A DNA stretch of 7,088 nucleotides from JBNJEM01 sp051745935 (GCA_051745935.1 JBNJEM010000422.1:1-7088), one strand, 5' to 3'; shown: positions 1 to 6,843, counted from the first letter of the stretch. Numbers and translations: made by a program. Notes: generated from the sequence alone by a model not told the origin.

Positions 1-1
1 C

Positions 2-937
2 GCCGCGGGCTGGGCCGAGGGGGGACGGATCGGCAGCGTGGGGGCCTGGGACGGGATCGGCGGGGTGATCCGGGCCGAGCACTCCATCGGCACCGTCCGG
101 GCCGGCGGTCCGGTCACGGCGCCGGTGATCGCGCCCCACGTCGGGTCGATCGTCGAGAACGATTCGACCATCGAAACGGACCATCCCTGGCCCGACTTGC
201 CGGCCTCGATCGTGGATGAGATACTGACCGAGGGCGGGGCGGCCTACGCCGACGTGCTGGCCGCCCGGGACGAGGTGGCGGCGGACATCGCCGATCAGTT
301 GGCCGAGTTCGCCGCCGACAAGGCCGCCGCGCTGGACCGGCTGGCCCAGGCACGGGCCGCCACCGACGCGGCCATCACCGAGACGAGTGATTCAATGTCT
401 CTTGAAGCGGAAGTTCTAGGGCTGTTAGCAAAGGTTCCGGCGCCTCCCAACGAGGACACGCCACCCGGCGCGACAGAAAGCGACATGGCAGGATTCGAAG
501 AGCGGATTGGATTGAGGGTTCCGACAAAACTGCGTGCTTGGCTCCTTGCGAGCAATGGGCCGTGTGTTGGTCCTGGAGGCGTGTTCGGAATCGAACCACG
601 GCGGGAGGCCCTAGATATTGAACGGTTAATGGCACTACGCCCGATCTGGCACGAGAAAGGATGGATACCGGTTGCAGGCGATGGATGCGGAAACTACTAC
701 GTGGTTCCGTGCAGAGGTGAGTTCGGAGAAGGCGAACCGGTCATGTTCATTGATACGATGGAGGACGATTCCGTTCCTGCGTACATCGCCGCATCCGATA
801 TGTGGCGATTTCTGAGATTTTTGTTCAAGAAAGAGCTGAACGAATCCAAGTGGCCCTACGATCGCGATGAGGTGCTGAAAGCTGACCCGGACATCGTGAC
901 CTTCCGTGATGTGCCCTTGCCGTGGAATGCGGGTTGA
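2..937 (+). CDS. Repeat-stalk protein C-terminus fused in frame to a SUKH (SMI1/KNR4) immunity domain; 5' truncated
   Basis: The frame is open to the left edge and ends at TGA 935-937, so the gene starts outside the window. The GTG at 38 is not a convincing start, because the repeat pattern (RIGSV) continues upstream of it. In order, the visible 311 residues hold: about 45 residues of short beta-strand repeats (IGSVGA, IGGVIRA, IGTVRAGG, VTAPVIA, VGSIVEN); a linker (HPWPDLPAS); an Ala/Asp/Glu-rich helical or coiled-coil stretch to about residue 130; then a full SUKH domain. Such IGxVxA repeats are, from memory, common in giant planctomycete surface or Rhs-like proteins; this assignment is inference. 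The DNA is very GC-rich to about 385 and clearly less so afterwards, so the frame looks chimeric. Either it makes one fused protein, or the SUKH part is translated separately from ATG 395. No toxin domain lies between the two parts. Confidence 0.7.
   Translation, partial: AAGWAEGGRIGSVGAWDGIGGVIRAEHSIGTVRAGGPVTAPVIAPHVGSIVENDSTIETDHPWPDLPASIVDEILTEGGAAYADVLAARDEVAADIADQLAEFAADKAAALDRLAQARAATDAAITETSDSMSLEAEVLGLLAKVPAPPNEDTPPGATESDMAGFEERIGLRVPTKLRAWLLASNGPCVGPGGVFGIEPRREALDIERLMALRPIWHEKGWIPVAGDGCGNYYVVPCRGEFGEGEPVMFIDTMEDDSVPAYIAASDMWRFLRFLFKKELNESKWPYDRDEVLKADPDIVTFRDVPLPWNAG
395..937 (+). CDS. SUKH-family (SMI1/KNR4-like) immunity protein, alternative independent start
   Basis: Read from ATG 395 this is a 180-aa protein, a normal size for a free-standing SUKH immunity protein. 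SUKH proteins are known to neutralise toxins of contact-dependent and polymorphic toxin systems by binding them in the cytoplasm. Family signs, numbered from M1 of this start: an N-terminal helix (SLEAEVLGLLAKV); the alpha-helical signature around residues 30-55 (FEERIGLRVPTKLRAWLLASNG), including the typical small-residue/NG turn; a 'GVFGIEP' strand; the core 'GWIPVAGDGCGNYYVV' matching the usual W-hydrophobic-D-G-GN-YY pattern; and a C-terminal helix with WRFLRFLFKKEL. Only a weak purine-rich stretch (GAGACGAG) precedes the ATG, so independent translation is uncertain and the same frame also continues from the upstream stalk. The cognate toxin is not visible. Confidence 0.65.
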   Translation: MSLEAEVLGLLAKVPAPPNEDTPPGATESDMAGFEERIGLRVPTKLRAWLLASNGPCVGPGGVFGIEPRREALDIERLMALRPIWHEKGWIPVAGDGCGNYYVVPCRGEFGEGEPVMFIDTMEDDSVPAYIAASDMWRFLRFLFKKELNESKWPYDRDEVLKADPDIVTFRDVPLPWNAG

Positions 938-1049
938 TGCCGGTGGCCCGCGTGCCGGTGCCAGCCGCGCGTTGTGGCTTCCCGTTGCATTTTCGGGGCG
1001 TGTTGCATTGAGTGGTGCGTGAATTGTAATAGGGCAGTGCCGCTCCTAC

Positions 1050-1268
1050 TCAGGACGGAGTCCTAAGCCACAAATGTTCTTCCCCTTCGTGTTCACTTTG
1101 TTCGTCATTCCCGTGGTGCTCACAGGCGGCGAGAACGGTTTCAATTCGCTCAATCCACGTCTTCACTTTATCCTTTCCCGGAGGCGGGATGTCTGAAGAT
1201 CGCCGCAGTATGGCAGCACGCCTCAGAGAATTCACTGCCCCCCGTTGCTGCCCGGGGGGGCACGTCAA
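1050..1268 (-). CDS. Doubtful small hypothetical protein, acidic C-terminus
   Basis: A 72-residue frame with a TTG start at 1268 and no Shine-Dalgarno sequence; a GTG at residue 12 is an alternative start. The protein has a basic N-terminal part (RRAAILRRSS), a helix-like middle (VKTWIERIETVLAACEHH) and an acidic His/Glu-rich tail (EQSEHEGEEHLWLRT). I recognise no family. The frame is the same as that of the DUF3160 gene upstream on this strand, and no stop lies between that gene's TAA and this ORF. It could therefore be a small gene, a remnant of a longer C-terminus, the tail of an old mobile gene, or chance. The GC hairpin at 1236-1262 overlaps its 5' end, which argues against efficient independent translation. 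Confidence 0.25.
   Translation of the reverse strand: MTCPPGQQRGAVNSLRRAAILRRSSDIPPPGKDKVKTWIERIETVLAACEHHGNDEQSEHEGEEHLWLRTPS
1236..1262. terminator. GC-rich hairpin at convergent gene junction (possible terminator or attenuator)
   Basis: TGCCCCCC at 1236-1243 pairs perfectly with GGGGGGCA at 1255-1262, giving an 8-bp stem with an 11-base loop. It sits about 45 bases past the DUF3160 stop on the minus strand and 300 bases past the SUKH stop on the plus strand. No T-run follows on either strand, so it is not a canonical intrinsic terminator. A role in pausing transcription or protecting the 3' end is inference. Confidence 0.3.
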
Positions 1269-1307
1269 TGTGACAGCCGTGAATGCGGAAGCAGGCCTAT
1301 CCCAACA

Positions 1308-4300
1308 TTAATCATCGCCCTCTTGGATCGCTCTACGGACGCGTTCGACAAAGGCGTTGCGGTCTTCCAGCCGGCTGGATCGCGTGAATGGACGATCGAG
1401 TTTGAGCTGCACGGCAATCATCCGAGCGACGAGGTCGCAGATCCTCTTGTGCTGTTCGGCGACGGTTTGGTCCGCCAGCAGCGGCGTCATGGACTGGGTA
1501 AGGGCCGCCTCGCGAGGCAAATGCTTTATTAGGTTCAGTGCCCTGGCGCGCGACTCGGCCGCAAGCTCGCGATTGTTGGCAACGGCCATCAGACCCGCGG
1601 ATGCTTGTTTCGGGTCAATTCCCTCTAACGCCGCGAACGCCGTCGAAGCATGCCGCGTTTCCAACAGCGAGGCCAGGTGTGCACGGACTTGTGCGATGTC
1701 CTTCGCGTGTTCGGGGTTTTCGGCCAGTGCGCGAGCCAATCTGGCTACCACCCACGCGGCTCTGTGTCCGATCGTCCTGAAATCGGCCTCGGTATCGTCT
1801 TGAATCAATGGCAGGAGTCGCTTCAGATGTCGGACATCCTGATGAAGATCCCCCGGGATAATCGGCACGCGCTCAAAGGACGTACGCTCCAGCAAGTCCA
1901 GGGCCGTAAGGCGCGTCGGCGCGGGAAGCTTCCGATCCATTGCCACCCGCATGACCCGGTTCAGGGCGTCGTCGCGCTCAATGCTCGCGAGAGCGGCCAA
2001 GGCCGACCGTCCGTTTGCCGTGCGAAGCTCTGGAATCAATGCCTCGACAGCCTCTTCTTGAATCTCATTATGCTTCGGATTGTCCGGATCTGCCGACCAC
2101 AGCAGCATCGCAACGGCCAAGGCCGCGCTCCCACCGAGGAACTTGGGCCGCACGAAAAAGCCTTGATAGTCCGAGCTGAATGAGTTAGGGCTGAACGAGT
2201 AGTGACCGAGTTCCGCGTCCTCCTTCAGCAACGGCAGCAAGTCGGCGACGTGTGCGAGCTCGTGCGTCGCCCCGAGCCTTTCCACCGCCCGCGATCGTGT
2301 TCCAGCCCAGACGTCCGCGTCGTGCATGACCGACTTCCATAACTCGGTCTTCTGGGTCGGTTTCAAGATCACCAGCGTGTCAAGCGCCTCCGGCCCCCAG
2401 TCTCCCACGCACTTCCCGCGCACGACATCCGGTTTAGATTTGACCATTGCGCGCAGGTGCTCGGTGGCCGGCTGATAACCGAAAGTTTCGATGCCGGCCA
2501 GCAGTTCGGAAACAAGGCTTAATCCACCGCTAAGCCAACGCCCCGGCACGTCATCCAGCCCTACCGGTGCCGCGTCCTGGGGATCTAAAACGGCAGTCTC
2601 ATCCTTGAGACGCTTCAGCATCGTCGGCGCAGCCTCTGTCAGCCCCAAGGCGACGACCGCCTGGACAGCGGTGCCAGCGACCACGTCGTTCTTATCCTCG
2701 ATTCCGTCAATCAATCCTCGTCTCAACGTTTCCGGCAGCTCGTCCGATTGTACGCCGTTGGCCTGCCACCTTGACCCCGCGAGCACGGCCTGGTAACGCA
2801 AGTCGGGATATTTGCTGTCCATCATTTCAAGCACCAGCTCAAACGCCCGTTCGTCAGGGTGTTTCAACTGGCCAAGGAGATAGCCGATGAGCCTTTTGGT
2901 CCGCCGCCTTCCCTGCTCGTAATGTCGAGCGAGTACAGTCGTATCCAAGTCATCCGGGCGTCGACCGAGAATACGGGCCGCGGCGTTGGGCACTTCAATT
3001 GCGTCGCGATGCAGCAGGGCAAGGAGCCGTTTCCGATACGGCCGCCAGTCGAGTGCCGCGACACAGGACACGATTTCACGCGGCAACTCCCCATCGTGGT
3101 CGTGCTTCTCCAGGTAAGTCAGAAGTCGAGGAAGATGGGTTTCCGTTACACGCCGTGCTATCTGCTCATGAAGCCATTGGAGGTCTTCCGATTCTCCCTT
3201 CATAAGTGCATCGAGCATGGCGTCGGTGATCATGTCGCCAGCGATGTAGGCGGCATTAGAGTACCGCTTGCCGCGTCGCAGCATCCGGGCGACTTCCTGT
3301 TCCGTGATGGTTTGCCGAAACGAAGAGGTGAACGTCGGCGGCGGCGGGATCCGACTTTCCCGGACTTCCCGCGCCCACGACTCATCGTCCAGCGGCTCGT
3401 CGATCGGCCGTCGAAACTCCCGATAGCTGAGCACGGCCCCACGGTGCAACACGGGGCGATCGTCCACGTGAATGATAACGTATATCGCTTCCGGCCGTGG
3501 CAGACCGGCGTACAGCAGCTCGTTGTGATTGCCGACCGGACTGGAGAAGATGGGCACCACCTGAGGGAAATCGTCGCGGGGTGTCAGATACGAATTCCCG
3601 CCGTAGAAATGGAACCGAGCAAGCGTTTTGCCGTAGCCCTTGATAAGCTTGACATCTTCCTCACTCAACGGCGTGCCGGCTAGCTGCTTTTCCGCGATGG
3701 CCGCCAGCCGATCGCACAGATCGGCAAACTCCACGAGGTACTCGGGCGCCTTGGTTTCACCCTCGGAAAGGAGTGCGATGAGTTCACGGTCGCGTTGCGA
3801 GAGTGTTGTCGATTCGATCCAGCGCCCCGCAATTCGCTCCAGTGAGGCATAATCCAATGGCCTCCAAGCATCCAGATTCTCGGAGTTGACCGGGATAACT
3901 TGTTCGCCGATCCCAGCAGCAGCTTCCCCGAATTCGCGCAGCCGCTGGCTTTTCGAACAGTCGCTCGTGGAAGACCCTGTTTGCTTCTCCGTTGCCGTAT
4001 CGACGCGCCGAGCCGCCGCGACGAGATCGAGCAAGGCGTGCCCTGCGACCAGGCCCCGCGCTTCTGGGTTATTGACCTCACGAAGCACCCCGGAAGCGTT
4101 TCGCGACAACCGGGCGAGGCCCCGGAAAAACTCGGGATACGGCGACACATAGCCCGGCGGTTCGTCCGTGAATCCACCGTAATGAATCGTCATTTTTGTG
4201 TGGGAGGCCCAGGTGTGGCGCTGCTGGGCCCACGCTCCTAGTTGCGTGAAGAGCTGTTTGTCCTGCCATGCGGCGGTACGCAAAGGTCCGGGGACCTGCT

Positions 4301-5528
4301 CCGGCAGCGGTTCCCGCAGTCGGCGGAGCAGAGAGAGGGCTTGACCGTGAAGCGAGTCGGGCAGTTTGACCGTTTGGACGGCAAGAATAGCCTCAGCCGT
4401 CGCGTCGTCAGTCAAGTGCCGCAGGGCGCGGCGTCCCGCTTCGCTCGCCATTGGGCCGGTCGCGAAGAAATCCAAACCCGACGGAAACATTCGATCTTTC
4501 ACCTGGGGGTCGACCGTGCGCTGAAACAGGACGGCTGAAGGAACGCGTCGGGGTGGAAACAACCGAAATCCTTTGGTCACGTGCCCAAACTGTTCGTAAT
4601 TCTTGGGAAGCACATATTGGTCGAGGATCTTCGGGGCAGGCAATTTCGCGGCTCGCTCGCGAAAACCTTCGAGCTTCGCGTGAATATGCTCCGGCGATGG
4701 TGTTTGGCCCATGGTCCGTTGTGCAAGGCTTACATACCGGTCTACCCCGGCATCCTCTGCCGGCCCGAGCAAGGCATCGTACGGGGCAGTCAGTTGTTCA
4801 TACCACCTTTTCAGATCGGTGTCGGACTCGATCAAGAGCGCCACGTGAAACGCCCGCTTCGTTTCCGCTGGGGAAGCGACCCGAAACACGTTGGTGGCGT
4901 ACCACTTCCGAGCAGCGAAGTAGCCTGCCAACCTTGGATTGTGGAGGTAGGAGCCCGCCGCGCGGTATTGCTCAGGCATGACCGGCAAGCGGAAGAACAG
5001 CACGCGCCGAGGCGGTCCACCCTGGCGAAGAACCGTCAAGACGTCCTGCACCTTCCGCCGGTCTTTGACGTGCAATTTGGAAAGGGCATTCTCGTTCTGT
5101 AACGTCCAGCCGACGCCGGCGAAAAGGGCCAAATCGTCATACACGTCGCCGGCTGCCCCAATCTTCATGCGTGCCAGGCGGTAGAGTTCGCGCGAGAACC
5201 TGGTGAGGGTCACTGCTTGCCCTTCTTCGAACCGCTGCACGCCCGCCTCCAACAGCACGTGGTAGGTGTGCCACGCGCTGTCAACGGTGATGAACTTCGG
5301 CACCGAAGTGCCGCCGTGCAGTGACAGGTATGCTTCGAAGATTTGGCGAAACTGTTTTTCCGTAACGACGAACCCCTGGCGTTCGAGCAGGCGCCGGGCT
5401 TCTTCTGAACCTTCGAAACGCTCAGCCCCTTGCACGCGCGATAAGTCGTAGGTACGGCCCGGAGGCTCGTTGGCCATCAGTGAAGCGCCCACAAAACAGG
5501 CCCAGGCGAAGGTCGCAAAACGTATCAC
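1308..5528 (-). CDS. Large exported DUF3160 protein with C-terminal HEAT-like repeat half
   Basis: A 1406-aa protein of unknown biochemical function, predicted to be exported. I chose the GTG at 5528-5526 because GGAGG lies 7 bases upstream and because it places a signal peptide exactly at the N-terminus: IRF, a hydrophobic core (FATFAWACFVGASL), then a likely cut after MA at residue 19. The Cys in the core lacks a proper lipobox. DUF3160 hallmarks follow: FITVDSAWHTYH near 79-90, a 'GFRLFPPRRVPSA' strand, 'FPSGLDFFA' near 345-353, 'PGYVSPYPEFF' near 457-467, 'AEKQLAGTPLSEEDVKLIKGYG' before 'GNSYLTPRDD', then 'RGAVLSYREF' near 695 and 'DDESWARE' near 715-722, where the family domain normally ends. 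From about 770 to 1400 the chain is a run of helical pairs with HEAT-like character (for example LRYQAVLAGSRW, AGTAVQAVVALGL, ASLLETRHASTAFAAL). The reading frame is intact. Function in this family is not established; a periplasmic scaffold or binding role is a guess. Confidence 0.85.
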   Translation of the reverse strand: MIRFATFAWACFVGASLMANEPPGRTYDLSRVQGAERFEGSEEARRLLERQGFVVTEKQFRQIFEAYLSLHGGTSVPKFITVDSAWHTYHVLLEAGVQRFEEGQAVTLTRFSRELYRLARMKIGAAGDVYDDLALFAGVGWTLQNENALSKLHVKDRRKVQDVLTVLRQGGPPRRVLFFRLPVMPEQYRAAGSYLHNPRLAGYFAARKWYATNVFRVASPAETKRAFHVALLIESDTDLKRWYEQLTAPYDALLGPAEDAGVDRYVSLAQRTMGQTPSPEHIHAKLEGFRERAAKLPAPKILDQYVLPKNYEQFGHVTKGFRLFPPRRVPSAVLFQRTVDPQVKDRMFPSGLDFFATGPMASEAGRRALRHLTDDATAEAILAVQTVKLPDSLHGQALSLLRRLREPLPEQVPGPLRTAAWQDKQLFTQLGAWAQQRHTWASHTKMTIHYGGFTDEPPGYVSPYPEFFRGLARLSRNASGVLREVNNPEARGLVAGHALLDLVAAARRVDTATEKQTGSSTSDCSKSQRLREFGEAAAGIGEQVIPVNSENLDAWRPLDYASLERIAGRWIESTTLSQRDRELIALLSEGETKAPEYLVEFADLCDRLAAIAEKQLAGTPLSEEDVKLIKGYGKTLARFHFYGGNSYLTPRDDFPQVVPIFSSPVGNHNELLYAGLPRPEAIYVIIHVDDRPVLHRGAVLSYREFRRPIDEPLDDESWAREVRESRIPPPPTFTSSFRQTITEQEVARMLRRGKRYSNAAYIAGDMITDAMLDALMKGESEDLQWLHEQIARRVTETHLPRLLTYLEKHDHDGELPREIVSCVAALDWRPYRKRLLALLHRDAIEVPNAAARILGRRPDDLDTTVLARHYEQGRRRTKRLIGYLLGQLKHPDERAFELVLEMMDSKYPDLRYQAVLAGSRWQANGVQSDELPETLRRGLIDGIEDKNDVVAGTAVQAVVALGLTEAAPTMLKRLKDETAVLDPQDAAPVGLDDVPGRWLSGGLSLVSELLAGIETFGYQPATEHLRAMVKSKPDVVRGKCVGDWGPEALDTLVILKPTQKTELWKSVMHDADVWAGTRSRAVERLGATHELAHVADLLPLLKEDAELGHYSFSPNSFSSDYQGFFVRPKFLGGSAALAVAMLLWSADPDNPKHNEIQEEAVEALIPELRTANGRSALAALASIERDDALNRVMRVAMDRKLPAPTRLTALDLLERTSFERVPIIPGDLHQDVRHLKRLLPLIQDDTEADFRTIGHRAAWVVARLARALAENPEHAKDIAQVRAHLASLLETRHASTAFAALEGIDPKQASAGLMAVANNRELAAESRARALNLIKHLPREAALTQSMTPLLADQTVAEQHKRICDLVARMIAVQLKLDRPFTRSSRLEDRNAFVERVRRAIQEGDD

Positions 5529-5535
5529 AACGTGA

Positions 5536-5540
5536 CCTCC
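5536..5540 (-). promoter_or_regulatory. Ribosome binding site that fixes the DUF3160 start
   Basis: On the minus strand this reads GGAGG (within GGGAGG), 7 bases before the GTG at 5528. It separates the true start from an upstream in-frame ATG at 5627, which has no Shine-Dalgarno and would bury the signal peptide 33 residues inside the protein. Confidence 0.75.
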
Positions 5541-5623
5541 CTCTACTGCATTCTTCAAGAGAACCCCTTGACAGACGAGCGTCAAATTACGCGTCGCGTT
5601 GAGCGCCGTGCTCGCTATATTTC

Positions 5624-5836
5624 TCATGCGCTGTGAGTGAGCGCACCTGCTTGCTTCTCCATCGATTCCGCCAGATCCTGGATGGCATCGACTTCCGCTT
5701 CATCGAAATAAGGTTCACCGCATTGCGAACACACCCAAGCGGGAACGGCATCAAGAAGCAGGTGACATCCCTTCCGATCGATGTGAAGGGGGGGCGTGCC
5801 ACGTTTCAGTTCGCCTTGGCAATGAATGCATTTCAT
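5624..5836 (-). CDS. YgiT-type zinc-finger protein, MqsA-like antitoxin partner
   Basis: A 70-aa protein that starts MKCIHC and carries two CxxC pairs (C3/C6 and C36/C39), the zinc-binding layout of the MqsA N-terminal (YgiT) domain. The segment between them (RGTPPLHIDRKG, LLLDAVPAWVC) and the downstream 'CGEPYFDEAEVDAIQDLAE' helix fit that family. Unlike full MqsA it lacks the C-terminal helix-turn-helix DNA-binding domain, so it is the short form often paired with DUF4258 proteins. The start ATG at 5836 overlaps the stop of the DUF4258 gene (ATGA), and GAGG lies 8 bases upstream, so translation is probably coupled. Expected role by analogy: neutralising the partner encoded just upstream. 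Autoregulation is less clear without the DNA-binding domain. Confidence 0.85.
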   Translation of the reverse strand: MKCIHCQGELKRGTPPLHIDRKGCHLLLDAVPAWVCSQCGEPYFDEAEVDAIQDLAESMEKQAGALTHSA

Positions 5837-6159
5837 CTCTTCTTCCTCGTCTTGAAATCGCCTGACCATTCGTCTTCATCAGGCAGATACGCCGTGACTA
5901 CTGCGACGTATTCATCCTTCGGCGCACGGACAACATGGATAGGACGTGCAGCGCGCTTCCCGAGCATCAGGCAACTATGGCCGCGGGCGTCCGTCGGGTA
6001 GTCTTCGATGATCTCGCCTTCCTCGATCACCTCCCTGACTTCCCTCCTGCGGATCATTCGGTCGGGTCGGAGCATCTGCCGCAGAGCATGGGGGAGGAAG
6101 AGAATCCGCCTCCGCGCAGCGTCTCTCACTCGGTTCAGAATGTCGCTTTCTTGTTCCAT
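5833..6159 (-). CDS. DUF4258 protein, predicted toxin of a DUF4258/YgiT pair
   Basis: A 108-aa protein from ATG 6159; a GTG at 6165 is an alternative adding two residues, and neither start has a strong Shine-Dalgarno. Family signs are an N-terminal helix ending in FLPHALRQM with the conserved His (residue 24), then 'RREVREVIEEGEIIEDYP', a strand with 'SCLMLG', 'RPIHVV', and the C-terminal 'VAVVTAYLPDEDEW' followed by a basic tail. This matches the compact fold of DUF4258 proteins, which are commonly encoded directly before a YgiT zinc-finger protein and are thought to be RelE/MqsR-like toxins. Toxicity and RNase activity are inferred from family and context, not seen. The gene is first in a two-gene unit with the zinc-finger gene, overlapping it by four bases. 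Toxin-first order is as in mqsRA. Confidence 0.85.
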   Translation of the reverse strand: MEQESDILNRVRDAARRRILFLPHALRQMLRPDRMIRRREVREVIEEGEIIEDYPTDARGHSCLMLGKRAARPIHVVRAPKDEYVAVVTAYLPDEDEWSGDFKTRKKR

Positions 6160-6165
6160 ATCCAC

Positions 6166-6813
6166 AGTCTACACGTGGGAAACCCCGCACTCAACAACAT
6201 CCCGGGCGAATCCCGGACTTCGGCGCACGACATGGGCCTACAGCCACTCGGCCCCCCCGCGCGCTTGCCGGGTCCGGCCGCTAACACGCCCAAGAATCTC
6301 ACAGAACCCCAGCTACCTGGGTTTTCCGGCGCGGCACAGGGGCTGTGGCCGGTGTTTTGGTCGGCCAGGGTGTGACGCGCGAGACATGCCCACATGCGAG
6401 GGCCAAAGCCGAATCAGAATCGATCCTTCCAACCGGGAGTATTCGGCAAGTGTCGGACAGGGTGAGGCCGCAATGAAGGCCCGCTGGCACGGGCGGGCGG
6501 CCACGATGGCTGCTCCCGCGCCGTTCCCGGACGGGGCTGTTATCTCATCGCGGCGGTCGGACCAAAGCGGCTCCTGGCAGGTGCATGGCGATGCCAGACA
6601 CCCTGAAATCCCTGCTGGACTTGGCCGCGCGGATCGGGTACGGCGGTTGGCCCGGTCGTCATGGAAGGGAAATCAGAGGCTGCACCCGGGCCCTGGGTGA
6701 ATCCAACGCCTCGATGACAGGTGTATGTCGCTCTCGGTATATGAGTTTCGTCGAAACATGCCAAAACCCGGTCGTTCGGCCATCCGGGGCCGCCAAGGCG
6801 TGCGAGCACCGAG
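6166..6813. other. Intergenic region without a supportable gene
   Basis: About 650 bases lie between the divergent DUF4258 gene (minus) and the promoter region of the transposase gene (plus). Open frames on both strands exist, but they overlap each other, lack Shine-Dalgarno sequences and give Pro/Arg/Gly-rich or Cys-scattered products typical of GC-rich non-coding frames. I see short inverted repeats (CCCGGG near 6202; GCCCG/CGGGC at 6479-6494) and no tRNA or recognisable insertion sequence. It may be decayed mobile DNA. Confidence 0.45.
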
Positions 6814-6843
6814 TTGACAGCGTGGCGCCCGATCGGGTAGGGT
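6814..6843 (+). promoter_or_regulatory. Possible sigma70-type promoter for the transposase gene
   Basis: A perfect -35 box TTGACA at 6814-6819 is followed, after an 18-base spacer, by TAGGGT at 6838-6843, a GC-shifted -10 with three of six consensus bases. The spacer contains the perfect palindrome CCCGATCGGG (6828-6837), abutting the -10, which could be an operator. The predicted transcript would have a leader of about 115-120 bases before the ATG at 6968. Confidence 0.4.

Larger units (their letters stand above)
938..1307. other. Convergent intergenic region, mostly non-coding
   Basis: This 370-base gap lies between the end of the SUKH frame (plus) and the end of the DUF3160 gene (minus). 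It holds an 8-base direct repeat (TGCCGGTG at 938-945 and 953-960), a small hairpin AGGAC-GGA-GTCCT at 1052-1064, a strong GC hairpin at 1236-1262, and one doubtful minus-strand ORF (1050-1268). I see no tRNA, promoter or insertion-sequence end here. Confidence 0.5.

Noticed and set aside
38..40. GTG as start of the stalk-SUKH protein
   Set aside because: The frame is open to the left edge and the repeat pattern continues upstream of this codon, so it is an internal Val.
582..605. Stretch GTTCGGAATCGAACC resembling a tRNA T-arm
   Set aside because: It falls inside the SUKH coding region and no matching acceptor, D or anticodon stems surround it.
1357..2183. Several plus-strand frames over the 3' part of the DUF3160 gene
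   Set aside because: They are mutually overlapping and antisense to a continuous HEAT-like coding region, and none has a ribosome binding site or recognisable motif.
2859..3683. 274-residue plus-strand open frame
   Set aside because: It lies wholly antisense to the DUF3160 gene, which has clear family motifs on the other strand here; the plus-strand product shows no domain and is a shadow of high-GC coding DNA.
6305..6325. Hairpin AACCCCAG-CTAC-CTGGGTTTT resembling an intrinsic terminator on the plus strand
   Set aside because: The stem has only five clean pairs plus a mismatch or bulge, the T-run is largely used in the stem, and no plus-strand gene precedes it.
6008..6700. 230-residue plus-strand open frame
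   Set aside because: It overlaps the DUF4258 gene on the opposite strand and is Ser/Arg/Pro-rich low-quality sequence typical of an antisense frame.
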